Positions 19,060-34,979 are shown, counted from the stretch's first letter. The stretch is DNA of 64,000 bases from CAVQCX01 sp963775335 (GCA_963775335.1 CAVZIJ010000006.1:124001-188000), one strand, 5' to 3'. Notes: generated from the letters alone by a model not told the origin. Numbers and translations: made by a program.

Positions 19060-20133
19060 ATGCCTCTATTCGGGTCAAGAAAGGTGCCTACCCTTGGGCT
19101 GGACATCAGCTCCACAGCGGTAAAGCTGCTCGAGCTGAGTCGCTCCGCGGGGCGCTCCGGTACCCAGTACCGGGTAGAGAGCTACGCTGTGGAGCCGCTT
19201 CCCGCTAATGCGGTCGTCGAGAAGAATATCGCGGACGTCGATGCCGTGAGTGAGGCCGTAAAGGCTGTCATCCGACGTTCAGGCACCAAAGCGCGGCACG
19301 CGTCGGTCGCGGTCTCCGGCTCGGCTGTGATCACCAAGATCATCAGCATGCCTGCCTCCCTCTCGGACCGCGAGATGGAGGCCCAGATCCAGCTCGAGGC
19401 GGATCAGTACATCCCGTACCCGCTTGAGGAGGTGAATCTGGACTTCGAGGTGCTTGGCCCTTCGGAGAAGAACCCCGAGCTGCTGGACGTGCTGCTCGCC
19501 GCTTCCCGTAGCGAGAACGTGGATGACCGCGTCACCGCGCTGGAGCTGGCCGGGTTGACTCCGGCGGTCGTGGACATCGAAGCCTATGCGATGGAGAACG
19601 CCTGTACGCTGCTTGTCGAGCAATGGCCGGACCGCGGCCTGGACCAGAGCATCGCTGTTGCGGACATCGGCGCTACGAACACCACGCTCAACGTCCTGCA
19701 CAGCAACAAGATCATCTACACTCGGGAGCAGAACTTCGGCGGTCGCCAGCTGACCGAAGAGATTCAGCGCCGGTATGGGCTGTCCGTGGAAGAGGCGGGC
19801 ATGGCGAAGAAGCAAGGGGGCCTGCCGGACAATTACGTGCCGGAGGTCCTTGAGCCGTTCAAGGAGGCGATGGCCCAGCAAGTGAGCCGCGCGCTGCAGT
19901 TCTTCTACTCCGCGAGCCCTTACAACAGTGTGGATCTGGTGGTGCTGGCGGGCGGCTGTGCCTCGATCCCCGGGATCGACGAGCTCATGGAGGAGAAGAT
20001 CGGTACCCCGGCGCTGATCGCCAATCCGTTCGCGAGCATGTCGGTGTCGTCACGCGTCAAGGCCCAGAGCCTCAGCAATGACGCCCCATCGCTGATGATC
20101 GCCTGCGGGCTCGCACTGAGGAGCTTCGACTGA
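19060..20133 (+). CDS. pilM: Type IV pilus assembly protein PilM
   Basis: Cytoplasmic actin-like ATP-binding protein of the pilus alignment complex; binds the PilN N-terminus. 357 residues. The opening VPTLGLDISSTAVKLLEL and VADIGATNTTLNVL are the two phosphate-binding loops of the FtsA/actin fold; VVLAGGCASIPGIDELM is the adenosine motif. First of five genes in the order pilM-N-O-P-Q; its stop overlaps the pilN start. Confidence 0.97.
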   Translation: MPLFGSRKVPTLGLDISSTAVKLLELSRSAGRSGTQYRVESYAVEPLPANAVVEKNIADVDAVSEAVKAVIRRSGTKARHASVAVSGSAVITKIISMPASLSDREMEAQIQLEADQYIPYPLEEVNLDFEVLGPSEKNPELLDVLLAASRSENVDDRVTALELAGLTPAVVDIEAYAMENACTLLVEQWPDRGLDQSIAVADIGATNTTLNVLHSNKIIYTREQNFGGRQLTEEIQRRYGLSVEEAGMAKKQGGLPDNYVPEVLEPFKEAMAQQVSRALQFFYSASPYNSVDLVVLAGGCASIPGIDELMEEKIGTPALIANPFASMSVSSRVKAQSLSNDAPSLMIACGLALRSFD

Positions 20134-20720
20134 TGGCGCGAATCAACCTGTTGCCATGGCGAGAGATTCAGCGCAAGCAGCGCCAGCGCGAGTTTGGCGT
20201 AATGCTAGGCGGGGCCGTGCTCATCACCGTCCTGCTCGGCGGCTATTCATATATCTATATCCAGGGGCGGATCGAATACCAGCAGAAGCGCAACGATTTT
20301 CTGAAGACCGAGATCGCCCAAGTCGATAAGCAGCTCCGAGCGATCCGGGATCTGGATGACGTCAAGAATCGGCTCCTGGCGCGGATGAAGGTCATCGAGC
20401 AGCTGCAGAGCAGCCGCCCTCAGGTTGTCCATCTGTTCGACGAGATGGTAAAGGTCTTGCCGGAAGGCCTTTATCTGACGAAGGTCGTCCAGCGGGGTAC
20501 ACAAGTCACGATGGAAGGACAGGCGCAGTCCAATGCGCGCATCTCGGCGCTGATGCGCAACATCGAGGCGTCCCCCTGGCTGGGCAAGCCGAGTCTGAGC
20601 ATCGCGGAAAGCCGTGGGCCGAAAACCCAACTGGAGCCCGTCAAGTTCACTCTCGTGGCCATGCAGCAGTCACCCAAGTCGGCTACTACGGAGGAAGCCC
20701 CGGCTGCCGCAGGGAAGTGA
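20133..20720 (+). CDS. pilN: Type IV pilus assembly protein PilN
   Basis: Inner-membrane protein, 195 residues. The N-terminal cytoplasmic peptide MARINLLPWREIQRKQRQ contains the INLLPWR motif that docks into PilM. One membrane helix follows (about residues 22-42), then a coiled coil and a ferredoxin-like periplasmic domain that pairs with PilO. Its ATG overlaps the pilM stop by one base (TGATG), implying translational coupling. Confidence 0.96.
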   Translation: MARINLLPWREIQRKQRQREFGVMLGGAVLITVLLGGYSYIYIQGRIEYQQKRNDFLKTEIAQVDKQLRAIRDLDDVKNRLLARMKVIEQLQSSRPQVVHLFDEMVKVLPEGLYLTKVVQRGTQVTMEGQAQSNARISALMRNIEASPWLGKPSLSIAESRGPKTQLEPVKFTLVAMQQSPKSATTEEAPAAAGK

Positions 20721-20775
20721 GCCGGGGATGGTCTAGGGCGCAGGCGCGATCTGAGGTGGGGGGAAGGGGCGACCG

Positions 20776-21375
20776 ATGAAGCTGAACGAACTGAATCAGC
20801 TCGACTTCAACGAGATAGGGCAATGGCCGGTCCCGGTCAAGGCCGCACTCGTGCTGATCCTGTGTGGGTTGGTCGGATTCGCCTGGTACTGGTTTCTCAG
20901 CAAGGACCAGCTCGCGTCGCTCGACCGGGAACAGCGTCAGGAAAAGGTGCTGAAAGCCGAGTTTGAGCAAAAGCAGGCCAAGGTCGTCAATGTCGACAAG
21001 TACAAGCAGCAACTGGAGGAGATGAAGCAATCGTTCGGCGCCATGCTTCGGCAATTGCCCAACAAGACCGAGGTCGCCTCGCTGCTCGTCGACGTATCCC
21101 AGACCGGTCTGGCGGCCGGCCTCGAGTTTGAGCTGTTCAAGCCGGGGGGCGAGATTTCCCGGGAGTTCTACGCCGAGCTGCCGATCCAGGTCGAGGTGCA
21201 GGGCGGCTACCACCAATTCGGGAATTTCGTCAGCGGTCTGGCGGCCTTGCCGCGCATCGTCACCATTCACGATGTGGAGATTACCCCGCGTGGCCGTGGC
21301 AAGGACGGGCTGCCGATTCTGGCGATGAAGGCCACCGCGAAGACCTATCGCTACCTGGATGAGGGAGGGAAGTGA
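20776..21375 (+). CDS. pilO: Type IV pilus assembly protein PilO
   Basis: Inner-membrane partner of PilN, 199 residues: a short cytoplasmic stretch, one membrane helix (about 23-42), a coiled coil rich in Glu/Lys/Gln, then a periplasmic domain (LLVDVSQTGLAAGLEFELF, YAELPIQVEVQGGYHQFGNF). A strong AAGGGG ribosome site precedes the ATG. It is followed without a gap by pilP. Confidence 0.95.
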   Translation: MKLNELNQLDFNEIGQWPVPVKAALVLILCGLVGFAWYWFLSKDQLASLDREQRQEKVLKAEFEQKQAKVVNVDKYKQQLEEMKQSFGAMLRQLPNKTEVASLLVDVSQTGLAAGLEFELFKPGGEISREFYAELPIQVEVQGGYHQFGNFVSGLAALPRIVTIHDVEITPRGRGKDGLPILAMKATAKTYRYLDEGGK

Positions 21376-21377
21376 CG

Positions 21378-21911
21378 ATGCGCGCACGCGGGCATCTTCG
21401 ATACCTTTTTCTGGCGTGCTCGGGGGCCGTCGCCCTGGGCGGTTGCACGGGCGGCAGCATGCAGGACCTCCAGGCTTATGTTCAGCAAGTCAAGTCTCGC
21501 CCTACCGCGCCAATCGAGCCTATTCCCGAGATCCGCCAGATCGAGACCTTCACCTATGTCGCCGGCGACAGGCCCGACCCTTTCTCTCCCGTCGCAGGCG
21601 CGCAGGAGCAGGCCCAGCAGCCCAAGTCTTCCGGCCCGCATCCGGACTTCCTCCGCCCGAAGGAGGAGCTCGAGCAGTTTCCCCTCGATTCTTTGCGCAT
21701 GGTCGGCACACTCGAGCAGCAGCGGGTGCGGTGGGCGCTTGTTCGCTCAAAAGACCGGGTGATCCATCGCGTCAAGGCGGGGAACTATCTAGGGCAGAAC
21801 AACGGACAGATCAGCCGCATCACCGAGAACAAGATCGAGTTGACGGAGATAGTGCCAGATGGTCAAGGTGGCTACCGGGAGCGGCAGGCTTCGCTGGAAC
21901 TGACCGAATAA
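21378..21911 (+). CDS. pilP: Type IV pilus assembly lipoprotein PilP
   Basis: Lipoprotein linking the PilN/PilO complex to the PilQ secretin. The signal sequence ends in a lipobox, ALGGC, giving an acylated Cys. A Pro-rich linker follows, then the PilP beta domain (FPLDSLRMVGTLEQQRVRWALV, VKAGNYLGQNNGQISRI). Start ATG 21378 sits behind GGAGGG; a GTG at 21372 would overlap the pilO stop but is too close to that box. About 177 residues. Confidence 0.95.
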   Translation: MRARGHLRYLFLACSGAVALGGCTGGSMQDLQAYVQQVKSRPTAPIEPIPEIRQIETFTYVAGDRPDPFSPVAGAQEQAQQPKSSGPHPDFLRPKEELEQFPLDSLRMVGTLEQQRVRWALVRSKDRVIHRVKAGNYLGQNNGQISRITENKIELTEIVPDGQGGYRERQASLELTE

Positions 21912-21927
21912 TGTGAGGGGCAAACGA

Positions 21928-24126
21928 ATGATCAGCAATTACATTCGGATAACCGGTCGAGCCGCCGAGTCCGTGCATCAGCCGACCCGGTCGTACCCAG
22001 TCTGGGTCCTCGCTTCGCTCTTTGTCGTCTTGGCGTTCGCCGTGGGCCTCGCGCGGGCCGAGGGCGCCAACGCCATCACCGGCATCGACTTAGCCGCCTT
22101 GCCCGGGGACACCGTCCAGGTCATTGTCACCGGGTCCGCGCCTTTGGGAGAGCCGAGAAGCTTCACCACGGACAATCCCGCCCGCATCGTGCTCGACTTC
22201 GACGGGGTCGGCTTACAGCTGCCGAAGAAGACCGTCGAGGTCAACATGGGTCCGGTGCGTCGCGTGACCGCGGTGGAGGCCGGGGGCCGTACCCGGGTGG
22301 TGGTCAACCTGGTCAGCGCTGCGCCCCATGAGATAAAGATGGTGGATGGTCGCGCCCTGGTGACCGTTTCCGGCGCGCGTACCGCCACCAAGTCCGCGCG
22401 CGCGGCCCACCCTGCGGTCATCGAGGCCTCGAGCGCCGCCAAGTCGGCACCCGGACAGGCTGCCGGGCGGTCGATCGAGAACGTGGACTTCCGGCGAGGC
22501 CCCGGCGGCGAAGGCCGCGTCATCGTGACACTGAGCGACCCCAATACGGCGGTCGATCTGCAGCAGCAGGCCGGGAAGCTGGTCGCGGTTTTCGCCGACA
22601 CCGCGCTTCCAGACACCCTCATGCGCCGCTTTGACGTCACCGATTTTGCGACGCCCATTACCTCGATGGAGGTACGGCGCAAAGGCAAGGACGTCCAGCT
22701 GGTGATCACTCCGCAGGGCACCTACGAGCACCTGGCCTACCAGGCCGACAATCAATTCACCGTGGAGGTTCGTCCGCTGACGCCGGCCGAGAAGCAGGAG
22801 CAGGAGCTGCGCAAGAAGGTGTTCACCGGAGAACGGCTCTCGCTGAACTTCCAGGACATCGAGGTGCGGTCCGTCCTTCAGCTGCTCGCCGATTTCACGG
22901 GGCTGAACATGGTGGTGAGCGACACGGTGCGTGGCAACATCACCCTGCGGCTCCAGAACGTGCCTTGGGACCAGGCCATGGACATCATCCTCAAGACCAA
23001 AGGGCTGTCGATGCGCAAGAACGGGAACGTGATCCTGGTCGCGCCCACCGAAGAAATCGCCGCTCGCGAGAAGCTCGAGCTGGAGTCCAAGAAGCAGGTC
23101 GAGGAGCTCGCCCCACTGGTGTCCGAGTACATGCAGATCAACTACGCCAAGGCGGCGGACCTTGCGAAGCTGTTGAAATCCAAAGATAACCGCCTCTTGT
23201 CCTCGCGCGGGAACGTGACCACCGACGAGCGCACGAATACCCTCTTGGTCCAGGATACCGAGGCCAACCTGGAGGATATCCGCCGCATGGTGCACAAGCT
23301 CGATATACCGGTTCGGCAGGTGCTGATCGAATCGCGCATCGTCCTGGCGAACGACAACTTTACCCGTGATCTAGGCGTACGGTTTGGCTTCAACCGTGCC
23401 AACAACATAGGCAACGGCACGGAGCTCCTCGTCGCGGGTGGCCAGCCGGGGCCGCTTGACGGCACCGCCGCATTGAACACCGGCCTGTTCATGGGGGTGC
23501 CGGCCGGCATCTCGACCGGGGGCGGTACTGCCGAGAATCTGATGGTCAACCTGCCGGCCGCCGGGGCTACGGGCGCCGTAAACTTCCTGATCGGCAAGGT
23601 GGGCTCGTTTCTGCTCCAGCTCGAGCTGAGTGCCGCCGAGCAGGAAGGCAAGGCGGACATCATCTCGAGCCCGCGGGTGGTCACCGCCAATCAGAGCAAG
23701 GCGACCATCAAGTCCGGGGTCGAGATCCCATACCAGCTGGCTACCTCCAGCGGTGCGACGGCCGCAACGTTCAAGGAGGCCGTGCTCCAATTGGAGGTGA
23801 CGCCCCAGATCACCCCCGATGACCGGATTTTCATGACGCTCGCGGTCAAGAAGGACATCCCGGACTTCAGTCGGGCGGTCAACGGCGAGCCGCCGATCAA
23901 CACCCAGAAGGTTGAGACCGAGGTGCTCGTCGGCAACGGCGAGACGGTGGTGCTGGGCGGCATATTCGAGCGCAACAAGACCAACAACTACAACAAGATC
24001 CCCTTCTTTGCGGATCTGCCGGCGGTCGGCCAGCTGTTCAAGGAGCACGCGGTCAAGGACGAGAACTCCGAGCTGTTGGTCTTCGTCACGCCGAAGATCC
24101 TAAAGGAGACCCTGAGTCTTCAGTGA
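21928..24126 (+). CDS. pilQ: Type IV pilus secretin PilQ
   Basis: Outer-membrane secretin through which the pilus exits. From ATG 21928 (GAGGGG 7 bp upstream) it has 732 residues: signal peptide; two AMIN peptidoglycan-binding domains (near ANAITGIDLAALPGDT and RSIENVDFRRGPGGEG); STN domain (LNFQDIEVRSVLQLLADFTG); an N1-type domain (INYAKAADLAKLL, TDERTNTLLVQDT); and the secretin barrel (IISSPRVVTANQSKATIKSG, VGNGETVVLGGI, PFFADLPAVGQLF). All modules are intact. Last gene of the pil operon. Confidence 0.97.
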   Translation: MISNYIRITGRAAESVHQPTRSYPVWVLASLFVVLAFAVGLARAEGANAITGIDLAALPGDTVQVIVTGSAPLGEPRSFTTDNPARIVLDFDGVGLQLPKKTVEVNMGPVRRVTAVEAGGRTRVVVNLVSAAPHEIKMVDGRALVTVSGARTATKSARAAHPAVIEASSAAKSAPGQAAGRSIENVDFRRGPGGEGRVIVTLSDPNTAVDLQQQAGKLVAVFADTALPDTLMRRFDVTDFATPITSMEVRRKGKDVQLVITPQGTYEHLAYQADNQFTVEVRPLTPAEKQEQELRKKVFTGERLSLNFQDIEVRSVLQLLADFTGLNMVVSDTVRGNITLRLQNVPWDQAMDIILKTKGLSMRKNGNVILVAPTEEIAAREKLELESKKQVEELAPLVSEYMQINYAKAADLAKLLKSKDNRLLSSRGNVTTDERTNTLLVQDTEANLEDIRRMVHKLDIPVRQVLIESRIVLANDNFTRDLGVRFGFNRANNIGNGTELLVAGGQPGPLDGTAALNTGLFMGVPAGISTGGGTAENLMVNLPAAGATGAVNFLIGKVGSFLLQLELSAAEQEGKADIISSPRVVTANQSKATIKSGVEIPYQLATSSGATAATFKEAVLQLEVTPQITPDDRIFMTLAVKKDIPDFSRAVNGEPPINTQKVETEVLVGNGETVVLGGIFERNKTNNYNKIPFFADLPAVGQLFKEHAVKDENSELLVFVTPKILKETLSLQ

Positions 24127-24150
24127 CCGGGAAGCGCTTCCCCGGCTAGC

Positions 24151-24175
24151 ACGCGCGCCCTTCGGGGCGCGCGTT
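24151..24175 (+). terminator. UUCG hairpin terminator after pilQ
   Basis: A perfect 10-bp stem (24151-24160 with 24165-24174) capped by a TTCG tetraloop lies 24 bp after the pilQ stop. The following T content is modest (TTCGTTT), so termination may be partial and aroK may be partly co-transcribed. Confidence 0.75.
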
Positions 24176-24218
24176 CGTTTGGGTTGCCCGCCAGGCCCGG
24201 ATCTGGCATACCTTGCGC

Positions 24219-24743
24219 ATGCTCAAGCCAACCAGCATTTTCCTCGTCGGACCCATGGGTGCCGGCAAGACGACGGTGGGACGGCAGCTCGCCGTGCTAT
24301 TGCATCTCCAGTTCGTCGACGCGGATCACGAGATCCAGCGTCGCACGGGGGTCGATATCCCGACCATCTTCGAGTTCGAGGGCGAGGCCGGTTTCCGGGA
24401 GCGGGAGCGAGTCGTGATCGCCGAGCTGACAGCCCGGGATGGGGTCGTGCTCGCCACCGGCGGCGGCGCAGTTCTGCACCCCGACAACCGGCGGCATCTG
24501 GCCGCAAGGGGCTTCGTGGTCTACCTTAGCTGCAGCCCCGAGCAGCAGTACGAGCGCACGCTTCGAGACCGCAACCGGCCCCTGCTCCAGACGGAGGATC
24601 CGCTCGAGCGCCTGCGCGTTCTGAGCGCCACGCGCGATCCCCTGTATCGGGAGGTCGCGGACTTGGTCGTGTCCACCGAGAAACGCGCAGCCACAGCAGT
24701 GGCCCGCGACATCACCCGCCAGATGCCCGACCCACCCGGGTGA
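24219..24743 (+). CDS. aroK: Shikimate kinase
   Basis: Phosphorylates shikimate in the chorismate pathway. 174 residues. Walker A GPMGAGKT at 11-18; the shikimate site FRERE; TGGGAV; and the lid RNRPLLQ. ATG 24219 gives the typical short N-terminus (MLKPTSIFLVGPMG); a TTG two codons earlier is possible. Followed by aroB, the classic pairing downstream of pilQ. Confidence 0.96.
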   Translation: MLKPTSIFLVGPMGAGKTTVGRQLAVLLHLQFVDADHEIQRRTGVDIPTIFEFEGEAGFRERERVVIAELTARDGVVLATGGGAVLHPDNRRHLAARGFVVYLSCSPEQQYERTLRDRNRPLLQTEDPLERLRVLSATRDPLYREVADLVVSTEKRAATAVARDITRQMPDPPG

Positions 24744-24837
24744 CTTGCGCGTTGCCCTCCCAACCCCCGACAATCGGCTCCCCTGGCAGACGCAGTCGGG
24801 GGTGCCGCCCCTGATGAAACCGATGGATGCAGTGCCG

Positions 24838-25944
24838 ATGTCTTTTCCCCACCGGACGCTGACGGTCGATCTCGCCGACCGATCCTATCCGATCTTCATC
24901 GGTGCCGGGCTGCTCGATGACGCCGACCTCGTCCGCCGACATATCCCGTCGCGCCAGGTCATGGTCGTTACCAACGAGACGGTGGCGCCCCTCTATCTGA
25001 ATCGGTTCAAGCGCTCGCTGGACGGGGTTCAAGTGGCGCAGACCGTGCTCCCCGACGGGGAGCAATACAAGACCCTCACGGACCTCGACCGCATCTTCGC
25101 GGCTTTGCTCGGGGGCCGATTCGACCGCAGCTGTACGCTCGTCGCGCTGGGCGGGGGCGTCGTCGGCGACATGACCGGCTTCGCCGCGGCCTGCTACCAG
25201 CGGGGGGTGGACTTCATCCAGGTTCCGACCACCCTGCTGGCCCAGGTTGACTCCTCCGTCGGGGGCAAGACCGGCGTGAACCATCCGCTCGGCAAGAACA
25301 TGATCGGGGCGTTCCATCAGCCCCGTTGCGTAATCATCGACACCGACACCCTGACGAGTCTGGACGACCGCCAGCTCTCCGCTGGGCTGGCCGAGGTCAT
25401 CAAGTACGGCCTGATCGGCGATCCCGAATTTTTCGGGTGGCTCGAGCAAAACATCGAGCGACTGCGCAGCCGGCATGCCGGGGCGCTTGCCTGGGCCATC
25501 GAGCGATCATGCTCGGACAAGGCCGCGGTCGTCGCCGCCGATGAGCGCGAGGCCGGCGTGCGTGCGCTGCTGAACCTGGGCCACACCTTCGGCCACGCGA
25601 TCGAGACCGGGGCCGGCTATGGCGCGTGGCTGCATGGGGAGGCGGTAGGGGCCGGGATCTGCATGGCAGCCGATCTGTCCCGTCGTCTGGGCTGGCTCGA
25701 CCGAGAGGACCTGTCTCGGATCTTGACTCTAGTGGAGCGGGCAGGGCTCCCGATGCACCCGCCGAGCTCACTGACTTCCCGGCGGTTCGTCGAGCTGATG
25801 GCAGTGGACAAGAAGGTCCTCGAGGGGCGTCCGCGCCTGGTGCTGCTCAAGGCCATTGGGCGCGCCGTTGTCACAGGCGGGTTCGATACGGCTGTGCTGC
25901 GCGAGACCCTCGACCAGTGGCCGAGGAGCGGGGCCGATCCCTGA
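24838..25944 (+). CDS. aroB: 3-dehydroquinate synthase
   Basis: NAD- and metal-dependent cyclisation of DAHP to 3-dehydroquinate. Motifs: LPDGEQYKTL, ALGGGVVGDMTGFAAACYQRG, PTTLLAQVDSSVGGKTGVNH, GLAEVIKYG and LNLGHTFGHAIE (metal ligands). The start is uncertain: ATG 24838 (MSFPHRTLTVDL) gives 368 residues, near the family norm; ATG 24814 and 24823 are in frame upstream, and none has a clear ribosome site. Confidence 0.96.
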   Translation: MSFPHRTLTVDLADRSYPIFIGAGLLDDADLVRRHIPSRQVMVVTNETVAPLYLNRFKRSLDGVQVAQTVLPDGEQYKTLTDLDRIFAALLGGRFDRSCTLVALGGGVVGDMTGFAAACYQRGVDFIQVPTTLLAQVDSSVGGKTGVNHPLGKNMIGAFHQPRCVIIDTDTLTSLDDRQLSAGLAEVIKYGLIGDPEFFGWLEQNIERLRSRHAGALAWAIERSCSDKAAVVAADEREAGVRALLNLGHTFGHAIETGAGYGAWLHGEAVGAGICMAADLSRRLGWLDREDLSRILTLVERAGLPMHPPSSLTSRRFVELMAVDKKVLEGRPRLVLLKAIGRAVVTGGFDTAVLRETLDQWPRSGADP

Positions 25945-26173
25945 GCGTTGCGATGGCGGGGGCGCTCCCTCGGAGTCCGCGCTCCGGGCCTCCCGCGAGG
26001 GTTTTCTCCCCCGCGGCCCCCCCGGTCTGGCCTGGGAACGGATTGTGCATTATCCTACCCGGTCCTTTCTGCCGGGGTTCGCCTTCGGGCGTATGCTGGC
26101 TTGCTCACTGGTTGGGCCGCCCGTGACCGGGGCTCATGGAGCCCGGATGCGGAAACGACGAGGTAGATACGAA

Positions 26174-30817
<4,644 letters not shown>

Positions 30818-30819
30818 TC

Positions 30820-32274
<1,455 letters not shown>

Positions 32275-32283
32275 AGGGGCACC

Positions 32284-32304
32284 CGGCCCCGGGATTCGGG
32301 GCCG
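32284..32304 (+). terminator. Hairpin after gltD
   Basis: CGGCCCCG pairs with CGGGGCCG around GGATT, 9 bp after the gltD stop. It is followed only by TTAA, so it is a weak intrinsic terminator at best. Confidence 0.5.
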
Positions 32305-32498
32305 TTAAGGGCGGCCCCCTGCGGCAAGGCCCCGAGATCGTTCCGGTACGCCACGCTTAGCCCGAGTCTCCGGGGTGGCCACGGCCCCGGGGCTCGAGGG
32401 TCCCATCCAGCTAGGTTATAGTAACAGCCTCGTTCCCGGCTGCTGATGGGCTTTGGGCCCGCCGGTGGTTTTGGTCCGACGCGAACGAGCTGCCGATC

Positions 32499-34751
32499 AT
32501 GCCAATGCATCTACGCTTGGATCTCCCTCGTGCGCTTGCCGCCGTGCTGCTGATGCTCGCCGCAATGCTGCACCGAGCCCCCGCCCTGTCGGCCGAAGCG
32601 CCATCGGCGCCCGCTTCCCAGGACGTCGCCGCCATGGTCAAAACCCTGGAGGACCCAGCCGCCAGGGGCCGACTGGTGCAGCAGCTGCGCCTGCTGCAGC
32701 GGGCCAGCCAGGCCGAACAGCCGCCCGCCGCCAATCAGGTCAAGACGGCCACCGCGGAGATTCTGGAGGCTATGGCGAGCCGTGTTCAAGCGTTGGGCGG
32801 TACGGCCATGGAGCTGGCCGATGTGGCCGCCCGGCTGCCGGCGGTGGCTACGCCCTTCATGACGGCAGTCCACAATCCGGAGCGGCGCCGATTCTGGGGC
32901 ATCGTTGCGGTCCGCTTGGCGCTGGTGCTCGGACTGGGCTACGCCGCCGCATTGATCGCCGGGCGTCTGCTCGCGAGCGCCAGGCGAGGCCTGGCCGGCC
33001 AGACGCCGCGCTCCATTTTGGGTCGCGCTGCCTCGCTGGTGGGACTGCTGCTGCTGGATTTGGTGCCCATCGCCGTCTTTGCGGGCGCCGCTTACCTGAC
33101 CTTGGCCCTGGTCGACGCCCGGAACGAGAGCCGACTGGTAGCGCTCGCCTGGGTGAACGCCTCGATCATCGTACGGCTGGTCCTGGCCGCCGGCCGCGTG
33201 CTCCTGGCGCCGGACGCGGCAAGACTGCGCCTGATCGGGGTCGACAACGAGACCGCGCAGTATCTGCAGATCTGGCTGCGGCGCCTCGCCGCGACCTCCG
33301 TGTTCGGCTTCTTCGGGCTGCAGGCAGCGGCTTTGCTCGGTCTGTCGCCCACCCTGTACGCCACACTGCTCGCTCTGCTCGGCCTGATCGTGGTCGCCTT
33401 GGCGCTGGTCTTGGTCATGCAAAACCGGGCCGTGGTTGCGCGCCTCATCCGTGGGCCCGAGCAGCCCGGGACCGGCAAGGGCGCGGCGGCGGCGGCCGCG
33501 CTCCGGCGCCGCCTGGCCCAGCTCTGGCACCTGATCGCCGCCCTGTACCTGGTGCTGCTGTATGGCGTCTGGGCGTTGAGCGTGCCCAACGGCCTGCTGT
33601 TCATTCTCAAAGCGACCCTCTGGACCCTGCTGGTGTTGCTGCTGGCGCGCGGGGCGCTACGGCTGCTCGATGCCTTGTTCGAGCGCGGGCTGCGCATCAG
33701 AGCGGACCTGCGGTCGCGCTTTCCCGGCCTGGAGGCCCGAGTGAACCGTTACTTCCCGCTGCTGCACACCCTGGCCGACTCCCTGGTCTACGCGCTCGCG
33801 AGTCTGTTGGTACTGCAAGCCTGGGGTATAGGCGTGACGGACTGGGTGATCAGTGAGCCGGGCCGGGTGCTCGGCGGTGCGCTTGCGCGCATTCTGGGCA
33901 TAGTGGTCGTCTCGGTGCTCATCTGGGAAGGCGCCAGCGGGACCATCGAGCACTACCTGGACGGCGAGGGCCAGGCCCGCAGCGCCCGCACCAGAACCTT
34001 GCTTACCGTCGCCCGTAACGCCTTGATGGTGGTGGTGGCGCTGGTGTCCACGCTGATGGTGCTGTCGGAGGTGGGTGTCAACATCGCGCCCTTGCTGGCG
34101 GGCGCCGGGGTGCTCGGTCTGGCCGTGGGCTTCGGCGCCCAGCGTCTGGTCCAGGACGTGATCACCGGGGTGTTCATCCTGTTCCAGGACCTGATGTCGG
34201 TGGGCGACGTGGTCAAGCTGGGCGATCAGGCCGGGCTGGTGGAGGCGATCTCCATCCGCACCGTGCGCCTGCGCGACCTCAGCGGCACCGTCCACACCAT
34301 CCCCTTCAGTGCGATCACCACTGTGAGCAACCTCACGCGGCAGTTCTCGTTCTACGTGTTCGACCTCGGCGTGGCCTACCGGGAAGACGTGGATCAGGTG
34401 ATCGAGGTGCTCACCGCGATCGGCGCCGAGCTGCAGGCCGATGCGACCGTCGGGCCCCTGATGCTGGCGCCCATCGAGATCTTCGGGGTAGACGCCTTCG
34501 GCGATTCGGCGGTGGTGATCAAGGGGCGGCTCAAGACGCGGCCGATTCAGCAGTGGACGGTGGGCCGCGCCTTCAATCGCTTGGTCAAGAAACGTTTTGA
34601 CGAGCTCGGCATCGAGATCCCCTTCCCTCACCGCACCCTCTATTTCGGAGAGGACAAGCAGGGCACGGCCCCGCCGGCGCGGGTGCATCTCAGTCCGGGC
34701 GTCACCGTGCATCCGCCGCCCTACGAGCTGCTGGGCGATCAGAAGGGCTGA
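32499..34751 (+). CDS. Large MscS-family mechanosensitive channel (YbiO-like)
   Basis: Inner-membrane channel that would release solutes under hypo-osmotic stress. 750 residues: signal peptide ending near ALSAEA, a periplasmic helical region, about ten membrane segments, then the conserved MscS core. The pore helix LLAGAGVLGLAVGFGAQRLVQD and the beta domain GDVVKLGDQAGLVEAISIRTVRLRDLSG, HTIPFSAITTVSN are diagnostic. Size and layout resemble E. coli YbiO rather than small MscS. Stands alone between gltD and hemE. Confidence 0.9.
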   Translation: MPMHLRLDLPRALAAVLLMLAAMLHRAPALSAEAPSAPASQDVAAMVKTLEDPAARGRLVQQLRLLQRASQAEQPPAANQVKTATAEILEAMASRVQALGGTAMELADVAARLPAVATPFMTAVHNPERRRFWGIVAVRLALVLGLGYAAALIAGRLLASARRGLAGQTPRSILGRAASLVGLLLLDLVPIAVFAGAAYLTLALVDARNESRLVALAWVNASIIVRLVLAAGRVLLAPDAARLRLIGVDNETAQYLQIWLRRLAATSVFGFFGLQAAALLGLSPTLYATLLALLGLIVVALALVLVMQNRAVVARLIRGPEQPGTGKGAAAAAALRRRLAQLWHLIAALYLVLLYGVWALSVPNGLLFILKATLWTLLVLLLARGALRLLDALFERGLRIRADLRSRFPGLEARVNRYFPLLHTLADSLVYALASLLVLQAWGIGVTDWVISEPGRVLGGALARILGIVVVSVLIWEGASGTIEHYLDGEGQARSARTRTLLTVARNALMVVVALVSTLMVLSEVGVNIAPLLAGAGVLGLAVGFGAQRLVQDVITGVFILFQDLMSVGDVVKLGDQAGLVEAISIRTVRLRDLSGTVHTIPFSAITTVSNLTRQFSFYVFDLGVAYREDVDQVIEVLTAIGAELQADATVGPLMLAPIEIFGVDAFGDSAVVIKGRLKTRPIQQWTVGRAFNRLVKKRFDELGIEIPFPHRTLYFGEDKQGTAPPARVHLSPGVTVHPPPYELLGDQKG

Positions 34752-34761
34752 GCATGCCTAT

Positions 34762-34784
34762 GCCCGCCACCCGCGGGCGATTTT
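34762..34784 (+). terminator. Likely terminator of the mechanosensitive channel gene
   Basis: GCCCGC (34762-34767) pairs with GCGGGC (34773-34778), followed by GATTTT, 10 bp after the stop codon. A second T-less hairpin (GTCGGG / CCCGAC, 34792-34807) lies just beyond. Confidence 0.6.
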
Positions 34785-34979
34785 CCCCGGAGTCGGGTGC
34801 CCCCGACACCGGCGCCGGAAGTGGGCCGGTGGACGCGCCCGAGGCACGCCCCGATCCCCCTCCCCCTAGACCCCGCCCGATGACGGAGCCAGCCGGCTCC
34901 CCCGGGGGGTATGCCCCTGGTCGGACCAGCGAATGTGTGTACAATTCGACGCTCGTGCCCGTCCTGCGGAGGATTGCCC

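Noticed and set aside
25856..26173. 106-codon N-terminal extension of gltB overlapping aroB
   Set aside because: The catalytic Cys must follow a short propeptide; ATG 26174 with its ribosome site gives 21 residues, the usual size.
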